From JAICNG01 sp035249985 (GTDB lineage Bacteria > Gemmatimonadota > Gemmatimonadetes > Gemmatimonadales > Gemmatimonadaceae): a stretch of DNA of 64,000 bases. This document shows positions 1 to 6,941 of the stretch, piece by piece. Position 1 is the first letter of the stretch. Every line of letters starts with the position of its first letter. A program made the translations under genes and the position numbers. Where the stretch lies: the NCBI GenBank assembly GCA_035249985.1, contig DATFFP010000111.1, forward strand, positions 5,858 through 69,857, given 5' to 3'. The notes beneath the pieces are model-generated. The model saw only the letters and a program-made list of their open reading frames with translations, made no database searches and was not told the origin of the DNA.

Positions 1-363
1 CGTGACGACGTCGGCCGTCGCAATGCTCTCGGCGAGTCCGACGAAGTCGCCGAGGACGAACGTCACTTGCGCGGCGTGCCCCCGCCTCGTGGCCTCCTCC
101 TCGGCGACGCGAATGTGCGGGCGAGCCGCATCCACGTGAATCGCCGATCGAGCGCCTTCGGTGAGAAGCTCGTGGTGGACGACGCCAATGCCAGCGCCCA
201 CGTCGAGCAAGGACGCATGCCTGATCCCCGCCGCGCGCAGCGCATCGAGCAGCATGCGGGTGGTCTTGTTCGGCCCCCGCTTGCGGTAGCGTTTCAGCTG
301 CCTCTTCGCGTGGCGGTCGTTGAACGTCGATTCGAAGCACTCATTGCTGCAACAAGTCATCAT
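1..363 (-). CDS. SAM-dependent methyltransferase, C-terminus cut by window edge
   Basis: The reverse strand reads open from an ATG at 363 (a second ATG follows at 360) to the window edge, about 120 residues. It contains the class I methyltransferase SAM-binding loop (LLDVGAGIGVVHHEL) followed by an acidic strand end (IHVDAA) and a VTFVLGDFVGLAE segment typical of motif II/III. The N-terminus is rich in Cys and basic residues. The rest of the protein lies outside the window. A truncated relative of its missing half is present at 17967-18332. Substrate cannot be told. Confidence 0.7.
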   Translation of the reverse strand, partial: MMTCCSNECFESTFNDRHAKRQLKRYRKRGPNKTTRMLLDALRAAGIRHASLLDVGAGIGVVHHELLTEGARSAIHVDAARPHIRVAEEEATRRGHAAQVTFVLGDFVGLAESIATADVVT

Positions 364-445
364 GGGCGAGCTCCTGGGCGACCATCGCCGATTTGCCGGT
401 ACGGAGCTAAAGTATCACCACCCGGCAACGCCAACAGGAGTGAGA

Positions 446-2038
446 ATGCGCCACCCGAACCGCCTTCTACTGCCCGTCCTCCTTTGCGTTCTGTGCGTCG
501 GCTCTGCCGCCGCACAGACGTTCCGCAGCCCCGATCCCGTGATCCGGCGGATGTGGCAGGTGGGCATGGAGCAGTCGCAGACCGAGACGCTCGCGCAGGT
601 GCTCATCGATTCCATCGGCCCCAGACTCTCCGGGACTCCGGGATTTCAGTCCGCGGTCGAGTGGCTCGAGCGCAAGTATCGGGAGTGGGGCGTCACGGTT
701 CGACGTGAGCGCTACGGCACGTGGCGCGGATGGCAGCAAGGAACCGTGCACATGCAGATGATCTCACCCCGAGTGCAGAACCTCGAGGTCGAGCTGCTCG
801 CCTGGAGCCCGGGCACCCCTGGCAACCGACCCGTGGAAGGTGAGGTCGTGGTGATTCCGCGGCTGACCAACGCCGCCGCGGCGCGCCAGTGGCTGGGGAC
901 CGTGCGCGGCAAGTTCGTTCTCGTGTCGGCACCGGAGATCATGTGTCGCGCGCCCCAGGAGCTCGAGCGCTACGCGCGAGCGGCGACCGTTAGGCGCATC
1001 GACTCGCTCCGCACCGAGACGGAGCGAGCGGCCCTCGCCGCCTTCCGGTCATTGATCCCGGAAGGCACTCCCCAGCAGAACGCCGGTCGCGCCGTCTACA
1101 CGCGCCTCGACTCGGCCGGCGTCATCGGCATCGGCACGTTGACGTGGTCCGGTGGGTGGGGGGTGAACAAGATCTTCTCCGCCCAGACCACGCGGGCGCC
1201 GGCGGTAGACCTCTCGTGCGAGGATTACGGGCTGCTGTACCGCATGGCGTCGAAGAATCAGGCGCCGCGCGTGCGGCTCACGGCGGAGTCGCAGTCCACG
1301 CCGGCCGAGGTCCCCATGTTCAACGTCGTCGCCGAGCTGAAGGGCACCGAGCTTCCTAACGAGTACGTCGTGCTCTCGGCGCACCTCGACAGCTGGCACG
1401 GGGCCACCGGCGCCACCGACAACGGAACCGGCACGATCACGATGCTCGAGGCGATGCGCATCCTGAAGGAAACGTATCCACGTCCGCGCCGCACCATCCT
1501 CGTCGGTCACTGGGGCGGCGAAGAGCAGGGCATCATCGGATCGCAGTCCTTTGCCGAGGACCACCCTGACGTCATCGACGGCCTGCAGATCGCCTTCAAC
1601 CAGGACAATGGAACCTGGCGCGTGGAGATCCTCGAAGCGCAGGGATTTCTGAAGGCGGGCGCCAACCTCGCGCGCTGGGTCGCGCAGATTCCCACCGAGA
1701 TGACGGACAGCGTGAAGCTCCAGGTGCCGGGTCCGCAGGCGAACCAGGGCAGCGATCACACATCCTTCATCTGCCGACCGGCGCCCGCGTTCCGGCTGCA
1801 GTCCAGCTACACGGAATACCGCCAGTACACCTGGCACACCAACCGCGACACGTACGACAAGATCGTGTTCGACGATCTCAAGAACAACGCGACGATGGCG
1901 GCGATGCTGGCATATGCGGCATCGGAAGACCGCGAGCGCGTACCGCGCGACCAGTCCATCCTGCCACCGCGACCGAACGGCGAGGCCCGGCCGTGGATCA
2001 GCTGCGGGAAGGCACGGCGGAGCTTCGCGCAGCCGTAA
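446..2038 (+). CDS. M28 family zinc peptidase, secreted
   Basis: A 530-residue exported metallopeptidase. The start at 446 is chosen because an AGGAG lies just upstream and it opens with a clean signal peptide (MRHPNRLLLPVLLCVLCVGSAAAQ). M28 co-catalytic zinc ligands are visible in order: HLDSW near residue 313, a D-N-G pair in GATDNGTG, the catalytic EE in GGEEQG near 359, FNQDNG near 387 and GSDHTSF near 438. A PA-type insert lies between signal and catalytic domain. Closest in layout to carboxypeptidase Q-like aminopeptidases; it probably trims peptides in the periplasm. It ends 18 bases before the YdeI-like gene. Confidence 0.88.
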   Translation: MRHPNRLLLPVLLCVLCVGSAAAQTFRSPDPVIRRMWQVGMEQSQTETLAQVLIDSIGPRLSGTPGFQSAVEWLERKYREWGVTVRRERYGTWRGWQQGTVHMQMISPRVQNLEVELLAWSPGTPGNRPVEGEVVVIPRLTNAAAARQWLGTVRGKFVLVSAPEIMCRAPQELERYARAATVRRIDSLRTETERAALAAFRSLIPEGTPQQNAGRAVYTRLDSAGVIGIGTLTWSGGWGVNKIFSAQTTRAPAVDLSCEDYGLLYRMASKNQAPRVRLTAESQSTPAEVPMFNVVAELKGTELPNEYVVLSAHLDSWHGATGATDNGTGTITMLEAMRILKETYPRPRRTILVGHWGGEEQGIIGSQSFAEDHPDVIDGLQIAFNQDNGTWRVEILEAQGFLKAGANLARWVAQIPTEMTDSVKLQVPGPQANQGSDHTSFICRPAPAFRLQSSYTEYRQYTWHTNRDTYDKIVFDDLKNNATMAAMLAYAASEDRERVPRDQSILPPRPNGEARPWISCGKARRSFAQP

Positions 2039-2056
2039 CCATCGAGGCGTCGCCGC

Positions 2057-2644
2057 GTGAAACCGACCTTCTTCCCCACACCCGCCGACTTTCGCACGTG
2101 GTTGGAGAAGAACCACGACAAGGTTCCCGAGCTCCTCGTCGGCTTCTACAAGAAGGGGTCAGGGAACCCGAGCATCACCTGGCCCGAGTCGGTGGACGAG
2201 GCGCTCTGCTTCGGCTGGATCGATGGCGTTCGTCGCGGCATCGACGCCCAGACCTACTCGATTCGCTTCACGCCACGCCGCGCGCGGAGCATCTGGAGTA
2301 ACGTCAACACGAAGCGCTTCGCCGAGCTCACGAAGGAGGGGCGCATTCATCCCGCGGGACTGGCGGCGTTCAAGGCGCGCGATCCGAAGCGATCGGGGAT
2401 CTACTCGTACGAGCAGCGCAAGGCGGCGCAGAAGCTCGGCGCCGCGTACGAAGCGAAGCTCGAAGCGAACACGAAGGCGTGGGAATTCTTTCGGAAGCAG
2501 CCGCCGGGGTACCAACGTCTGGCGAGCCTTTGGGTCATGAGCGCCAGGAAGGAAGACACGAGGCTCCGGCGTCTCGCGGTGGTGATCACCGACTCGGCGG
2601 CGGGGCGACGGATCGGGCCGCTGGCCAAACCGGAGCGCCGTTAG
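2057..2644 (+). CDS. YdeI/OmpD-associated family protein
   Basis: A 195-residue soluble protein. The opening (FFPTPADFRTWLEKNH) and the block ESVDEALCFGWIDGVRRGID followed by RFTPRRARSIWSNVN are hallmarks of the YdeI family, whose members are linked to peptide or bacteriocin tolerance; the biochemical role is unknown. A basic C-terminal tail is normal for the family. Its stop overlaps by four bases the stop of the convergent SRPBCC gene. Confidence 0.85.
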   Translation: MKPTFFPTPADFRTWLEKNHDKVPELLVGFYKKGSGNPSITWPESVDEALCFGWIDGVRRGIDAQTYSIRFTPRRARSIWSNVNTKRFAELTKEGRIHPAGLAAFKARDPKRSGIYSYEQRKAAQKLGAAYEAKLEANTKAWEFFRKQPPGYQRLASLWVMSARKEDTRLRRLAVVITDSAAGRRIGPLAKPERR

Positions 2645-3081
2645 CGGCGCTCCAGAACGGTCCTCAACCGGGCCATGTCCTTCCTGTTTGCGCGGCGGAT
2701 GGCCATGGCCATTACCGGCGCCGCGAGCCTGGAGAAGCCCGACGGCCGACCGCGATTCCGGAGCGTCATGCGCGTCGCGCCGGCGCCAGCGTCCTGCCAC
2801 GCGTAGGTGGTTTCCATCGGAAACGGCCCTTGCGTCGTACGCATAACGAGACGGTGACCGGGGACGTACTCCGTGATCTCGTAGGTGTAGCGCAGTCGTC
2901 GCCCCAGAAAGTGCGCGACAAACTCGATGAGAGACCCGACTGCCAGCGGTCTCGGCGTTTTCCATTCGACCGATTCGATGTTCTCGTACCATCGCGGCGC
3001 GTTGTCGGGATCCGCGACGTACCTCGCGACTTCCTCCCGCGGTCGTTGAATCACACCCTCCGTGACAACGTCGACGTCCAT
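2641..3081 (-). CDS. SRPBCC (START-like) family protein
   Basis: A 146-residue protein of the polyketide cyclase/dehydrase superfamily, helix-grip fold. The start at 3081 is preferred over an upstream in-frame start at 3111 because a GGAGG stands just before it. The N-terminal strand (MDVDVVTEGVIQRPREEVARYVADPDNAPRWYE, read in pieces) and the GPFPMETTYAWQD and GATRMTLRNRG strands fit the fold. Likely binds a small hydrophobic ligand; no catalytic residues can be named. Confidence 0.8.
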   Translation of the reverse strand: MDVDVVTEGVIQRPREEVARYVADPDNAPRWYENIESVEWKTPRPLAVGSLIEFVAHFLGRRLRYTYEITEYVPGHRLVMRTTQGPFPMETTYAWQDAGAGATRMTLRNRGRPSGFSRLAAPVMAMAIRRANRKDMARLRTVLERR

Positions 3082-3176
3082 AACCCTCCGATCAACAGTG
3101 AGAGAGACCACGCCGGCCGTGGCGCCGCGCGCGCCCGATCACGCACGCGGTTCCACCCTTCGAGCGGAGCATCCCC

Positions 3177-3611
3177 ATGAGCAGACGAATGGCTCTCACC
3201 ATGGCGGCCTACGTCGTGCCCACCTTCCTCCTCGGCTTCGTGTGGCAACTCGTCCTGTTCGCCCAATATTACGAGGGGCTTCGCATCTACCGACCGGACG
3301 TCATCATACCGTTCGGGCTGGGGTCGATGCTATTGCAAGGGGGAATTTTCGCGTGGGCGTATCCGAAACTGGTCGAGCGGCCGCAGCAGGTCGGCACCGG
3401 CCTCAAATTCGCCGGGTTGGCGGCACTCCTGTCCTGGTCCTTCACGACACTCGCCGTAGCGGCGAAGCATCAAATGACCTCGATCGGCGGGTTCGTCGCC
3501 ATCGAGACGGGCTACACCGCCCTCCAGTTTCTGTTGGTTGGTCCGCTTTTGGCGCTGGCCTCGCGCGTGCAAGACCGTGCGACGGCACGCGTGGTTGGTG
3601 AGACGCGCTAA
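3177..3611 (+). CDS. Small four-helix membrane protein
   Basis: 144 residues with about four hydrophobic spans (near residues 7-28, 43-62, 77-95 and 104-128). A GGAG precedes the ATG. No family is recognised with confidence; the layout resembles small integral proteins of the DUF1761 or similar type. A protein of the same length and style lies at 57662. It stands alone between a convergent SRPBCC gene upstream and a decarboxylase downstream. Confidence 0.7.
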   Translation: MSRRMALTMAAYVVPTFLLGFVWQLVLFAQYYEGLRIYRPDVIIPFGLGSMLLQGGIFAWAYPKLVERPQQVGTGLKFAGLAALLSWSFTTLAVAAKHQMTSIGGFVAIETGYTALQFLLVGPLLALASRVQDRATARVVGETR

Positions 3612-3713
3612 CACCGCTCACCGACGCGGAGCTCCGACGATCGCCACCAACGCCGCTCCGTACATGCGCTGGAGTTCCAGGTGGAGGAGCTCGGTGCGCT
3701 GACTGAAGACACG

Positions 3714-5162
3714 ATGACAATCGGTGACATGGATCCGGAGACGTTCCGGCGATCGGCGCACCAGCTCGTGGATTGGATCTCCGACTATCTCGCGGGCGGA
3801 TCCGACCACCGCCCCGTGCTCTCACAGGTCGAGCCCGGTGACATCCGCAAGGCGCTTCCGTCGACGGCCCCCGAGCACGGGGAGTCGATGGAGCGCATTC
3901 TGGAGGACTTCGAGCGAATTCTCGTCCCCGGAATCACCCAGTGGAATCACCCCGCGTTTTTTGCGTACTTCAACAGCACGGGCAGTGCTCCCGGCGTGCT
4001 CGGGGAATTCCTCACCGCCGCGCTCAATCAGCAAGCGATGCTCTGGCGGACGTCTCCCGCGGCCACGGAGCTCGAAGAAGTCGCGACGGGATGGCTCCGA
4101 GAATTGCTCGGCCTGCCCGAGTCGTTCGAGGGTGTGATCAACGACAGCGGATCGTCGTCGACCTTTCACGCATTGCTGGCGGCGCGGGAAGCCGCTGTTC
4201 CAGGCGTTCGCCTGCACGGCCTCGCGTCGCGCCCTGACGTTCCGCGACTGCGCGTGTACTGCTCCGAGCTCACGCACTCGTCGGTGGACAAGGCGCTGAT
4301 GGCGCTTGGCATGGGACACGCCGCCTTGAGGAAGATTCCCGTCGACGATGCGTATCGCATGCGCCCCGATGCGTTGCAGGCCGCGATCGCCGAGGATCGA
4401 GCCGCCGGACGTCTACCGGTGGCCGTCGTCGCAACGGTGGGAACCACCTCGGCGGGGAGTGTGGATCCGGTGGCCGCGATCACCTCGTTATGCAGAGCGC
4501 ACGGGGTGTGGCTGCACGTGGATGCCTGTCACGCGGGCACAGCGGCGATGCTGCCCGAGCACGCCTCCATCTTCGATGGGGTGGCGGAGGCGGACTCGGT
4601 CGTCGTCAACCCGCACAAGTGGATGTTCACGCCGATGGACGCGAGCGTGCTGTTCTGCCGGCGAATGGACACGTTGCGGGCGGCGCTGGCGTTGACGCCG
4701 GCGTATCTGGAGACGCGCGAGGCCGGCGCCGTCCACAACCTGATGGACACTGGCATCGCGTTGGGGCGCCGGTTCCGCGCGCTCAAGCTGTGGATGGTGA
4801 TGCGCGTCTTCGGCGCCGAAGGGTTGCGCGCGCGTCTGCGGGAGCACATACGGCTCGCGCAGGAGCTCGCGCGATGGGTCGAGGCGGACGCCGACTTCGA
4901 GCTCATGGCCCCGGTGTCGCTCAGTCTCGTGTGCTTTCGCGCGGCGCCGCGAGGACTCGACGAATCAGCGCTCGATGCGCTCAACGAGCAGCTGCTCGAG
5001 CGTATCAACGCGACCGGCGAGACGTATCTCTCACACACGCGGCTCCGCGGGCGTTACGTGCTCCGGCTGGCCATCGGACACATTCGCACGGCGGAGTCTC
5101 ACGTCGCGCGCGCGTGGACGTTGCTGCGCGACAACCTTCGCGATCAGGCAGGTGGAAACTGA
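3714..5162 (+). CDS. PLP-dependent aromatic amino acid decarboxylase
   Basis: Group II pyridoxal-phosphate decarboxylase, about 480 residues. Visible signatures: HPAFFAYFNSTGS near the N-terminus, the NDSGSSSTFHALLAAR cofactor-phosphate segment, AVVATVGTTSAGSVDP, the VDACHAG aspartate that holds the pyridine nitrogen, and the lysine of NPHKWMF that forms the Schiff base. It should decarboxylate an aromatic L-amino acid (Trp, Tyr or DOPA-like); the exact substrate is not decidable. A GTG start at 3681 is also possible, but the ATG at 3714 places the conserved MDPETFRR at the usual distance. Confidence 0.88.
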   Translation: MTIGDMDPETFRRSAHQLVDWISDYLAGGSDHRPVLSQVEPGDIRKALPSTAPEHGESMERILEDFERILVPGITQWNHPAFFAYFNSTGSAPGVLGEFLTAALNQQAMLWRTSPAATELEEVATGWLRELLGLPESFEGVINDSGSSSTFHALLAAREAAVPGVRLHGLASRPDVPRLRVYCSELTHSSVDKALMALGMGHAALRKIPVDDAYRMRPDALQAAIAEDRAAGRLPVAVVATVGTTSAGSVDPVAAITSLCRAHGVWLHVDACHAGTAAMLPEHASIFDGVAEADSVVVNPHKWMFTPMDASVLFCRRMDTLRAALALTPAYLETREAGAVHNLMDTGIALGRRFRALKLWMVMRVFGAEGLRARLREHIRLAQELARWVEADADFELMAPVSLSLVCFRAAPRGLDESALDALNEQLLERINATGETYLSHTRLRGRYVLRLAIGHIRTAESHVARAWTLLRDNLRDQAGGN

Positions 5163-5578
5163 AAAGAGTATAGAGCGAACATCTCTGCCTCGCCTCCAGC
5201 GCGCTCATAGAGCGATCGCGCCGCGACGTTCTCGACTTCCGTTCCTACCCACGCCTCGGTGCAGCCGAGCGAGCGGCCATGCGCCAGCATCCGCGAGAGG
5301 AGCGCGAGCCCGATCCCGCGACGGTGATGCGACGGGGCGACTCCGAGCTCGTTGATCCAGAGCTGCGGCGCTTTGTCCGGGTGCACGTAATGGACGGCGG
5401 ACACCATCCCGACGACGACGTCATCCTCCACGGCAACGACGAGATGATGCCGGGCATCAGCCATGAACTCCCCCACCCAGCGTTCGTCCACGGGACCGTC
5501 GAACACATCGAGTGCCACGTGCTGGAGAACCGCGGCGTTGGCGGCTGTAACGAGGAGGATTTCCGGCTCCGTGGTCAT
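5144..5578 (-). CDS. GNAT acetyltransferase, AAC(3)-I-like
   Basis: 144-residue GNAT protein with a GGAG ribosome site before the ATG at 5578. The acetyl-CoA loop is HHRRGIGLALLSRMLAHG, followed by CTEAWVGTEVENVAARSLYE and a final MFALYSFQF strand; this arrangement recalls the aminoglycoside 3-N-acetyltransferase I family and its chromosomal relatives. Whether it confers resistance cannot be read from sequence. Its 3' end overlaps the end of the convergent decarboxylase by 19 bases. Confidence 0.75.
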   Translation of the reverse strand: MTTEPEILLVTAANAAVLQHVALDVFDGPVDERWVGEFMADARHHLVVAVEDDVVVGMVSAVHYVHPDKAPQLWINELGVAPSHHRRGIGLALLSRMLAHGRSLGCTEAWVGTEVENVAARSLYERAGGEAEMFALYSFQFPPA

Positions 5579-5611
5579 GACGTCACTCCATATTTTGTCT
5601 AACTTGGGCCT

Positions 5612-6070
5612 GTGAAGAAGCACGTCCTCCTCTACGGCCTGATCGGCGGCGTTCTCGTCGCCGTGCTCCGGCTGATCGAGTATCGATATCTCGTCGTCGA
5701 GCACTCCGTCGAAATCTACGGAGGGCTCATCGCCGGCGTGTTCGCCGCGTTCGGCATCTGGCTCGGCCTCAAGCTCACGCGCTCGCGCACGACCGTCGTG
5801 GAGACGGTCGTCGTCAAGGAAGTGCCCGTCCCCGTCCGAACACCATTCGTGCGCAATGAAGTGGCCGTCGAGACCCTCGGCATCACTCCGCGCGAGCTGG
5901 AGATCCTCGAGCTCATCGCGGCTGGCTTGAGCACCAGGGAGATCGCCGAGCGGATCTTCGTGAGCGAGAACACGGTGAAGACGCACGCGAGCCGGCTGTT
6001 CGACAAGCTCGGGGCCAGGCGGCGCACGCAGGCCGTTCAGCTCGGAAAGGAGCGCGGGCTCATTCCGTGA
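5612..6070 (+). CDS. Membrane-tethered LuxR-type HTH regulator
   Basis: 152 residues from a GTG start. Two hydrophobic spans (about residues 5-22 and 38-54) are followed by a linker and a C-terminal GerE/LuxR helix-turn-helix (TPRELEILELIAAGLSTREIAERIF with SENTVKTHASRLFDKLGA). No receiver or ligand domain is present, so the DNA-binding domain is held at the cytoplasmic membrane. It precedes the DUF4199 gene, a pairing that suggests it controls that neighbour; this is inference. Confidence 0.82.
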   Translation: MKKHVLLYGLIGGVLVAVLRLIEYRYLVVEHSVEIYGGLIAGVFAAFGIWLGLKLTRSRTTVVETVVVKEVPVPVRTPFVRNEVAVETLGITPRELEILELIAAGLSTREIAERIFVSENTVKTHASRLFDKLGARRRTQAVQLGKERGLIP

Positions 6071-6396
6071 GGTGAGTGTCGGATTCCCGGCGCCAGGTAG
6101 AAAACGGCAACTGCAACTGCAGGTGTTGCAGTTCCCAAAGTCTTTTGCAGTTCCCGTATCCATGCCGTTTTTGCCGTTCCAATCCGCGTAAATCCGCGTC
6201 TCCCGCTTTTTATTCGATGCAGTCGCCGTACAGTTGTTGCGGCCTTCCGCGGTTCCTTACGTCCCAACGCAGGACTCTGGACCCTCACCCGATCGGATGA
6301 TTTTTCGCCCCAGATCGAAGAATCATCCGAACGGGTGACGACAACCGCCCTCGCCGATCATACCCTCCGGCACTTCACCTCTACCGGAGTGCCACG
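6071..6396. other. Intergenic region with dispersed repeat and long hairpin
   Basis: No gene seen. About 6095-6260 carries repeat sequence shared with 14988-15300: an identical 17-base word at 6124-6140 and 15151-15167, and a second nearly identical block at 6238-6259 and 15250-15271. It is followed by the long inverted repeat at 6285-6338. A short inverted pair (GGCACT at 6369, AGTGCC at 6388) sits just before the DUF4199 start. Confidence 0.6.
6285..6338. terminator. Long inverted repeat upstream of the DUF4199 gene
   Basis: Arms 6285-6305 and 6318-6338 are complementary over 21 bases with two mismatches, around a 12-base loop. The left arm ends in a T run. It could end transcription of the LuxR-type gene or act in the leader of the DUF4199 gene 59 bases downstream. 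Confidence 0.5.
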
Positions 6397-6930
6397 ATGA
6401 CACGCGTCGTTCTCGTTTTCGGTCTGCTCGCGGGTGCCGTCCTGTCGTCGATGATGGTGGTCAACGTCGCCTTCATCGACCGGATTGGATTCGATACCGC
6501 CGAGGTCATCGGGTACACGACGATGATCCTCGCCTTCCTGATGGTGTACTTCGGTATCCGCTCATACCGCGACAACATCTACGGCGGGACGATCAGCTTC
6601 GGGAAGGCCTTCGGCATTGGCCTCCTCATCACGCTGGTCGCGAGCGTCTGCTACGTGACCACGTGGGAGGTCATCTACTACTGGGTCGCCCCTGACTTCC
6701 CCGAGAAATACGGCGCGTACATGCTGGAGAAGGCGCGGCAAGGCGGTGCGACGGAACAGGAGCTTGCGGCCCGGGCGGCCGAGATGGCGGAGTTCACGAA
6801 GATGTACAAGAATCCGTTGCTCAACGCGGGCATCACCCTCATCGAGGTGCTGCCGATCGGACTCGTGGTGACGCTCGTGAGCGCCGCCATCCTGCGGCGG
6901 GATCGCGCCAGCGTTGCTGCCCCTGCCTGA
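6397..6930 (+). CDS. DUF4199 domain membrane protein
   Basis: 177 residues. Three N-terminal hydrophobic spans (residues about 3-22, 35-52, 67-90), a charged loop (MLEKARQGGATEQELAARAAEM) and a last span near 145-165, ending in a short basic tail. The SFGKAFGIGLLITLVASVCYVTTW stretch is the conserved core of DUF4199. Function unknown. Preceded by a membrane-tethered LuxR regulator. Confidence 0.8.
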   Translation: MTRVVLVFGLLAGAVLSSMMVVNVAFIDRIGFDTAEVIGYTTMILAFLMVYFGIRSYRDNIYGGTISFGKAFGIGLLITLVASVCYVTTWEVIYYWVAPDFPEKYGAYMLEKARQGGATEQELAARAAEMAEFTKMYKNPLLNAGITLIEVLPIGLVVTLVSAAILRRDRASVAAPA

Positions 6931-6941
6931 GACGCCGCCGA

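Noticed and set aside
1049..2116. Long reverse-strand reading frame over the M28 gene
   Set aside because: Arg/Gly-rich shadow of a clear peptidase gene on the other strand.
3681..3713. GTG start for the decarboxylase
   Set aside because: Kept only as an alternative; the ATG at 3714 fits the family N-terminus better.
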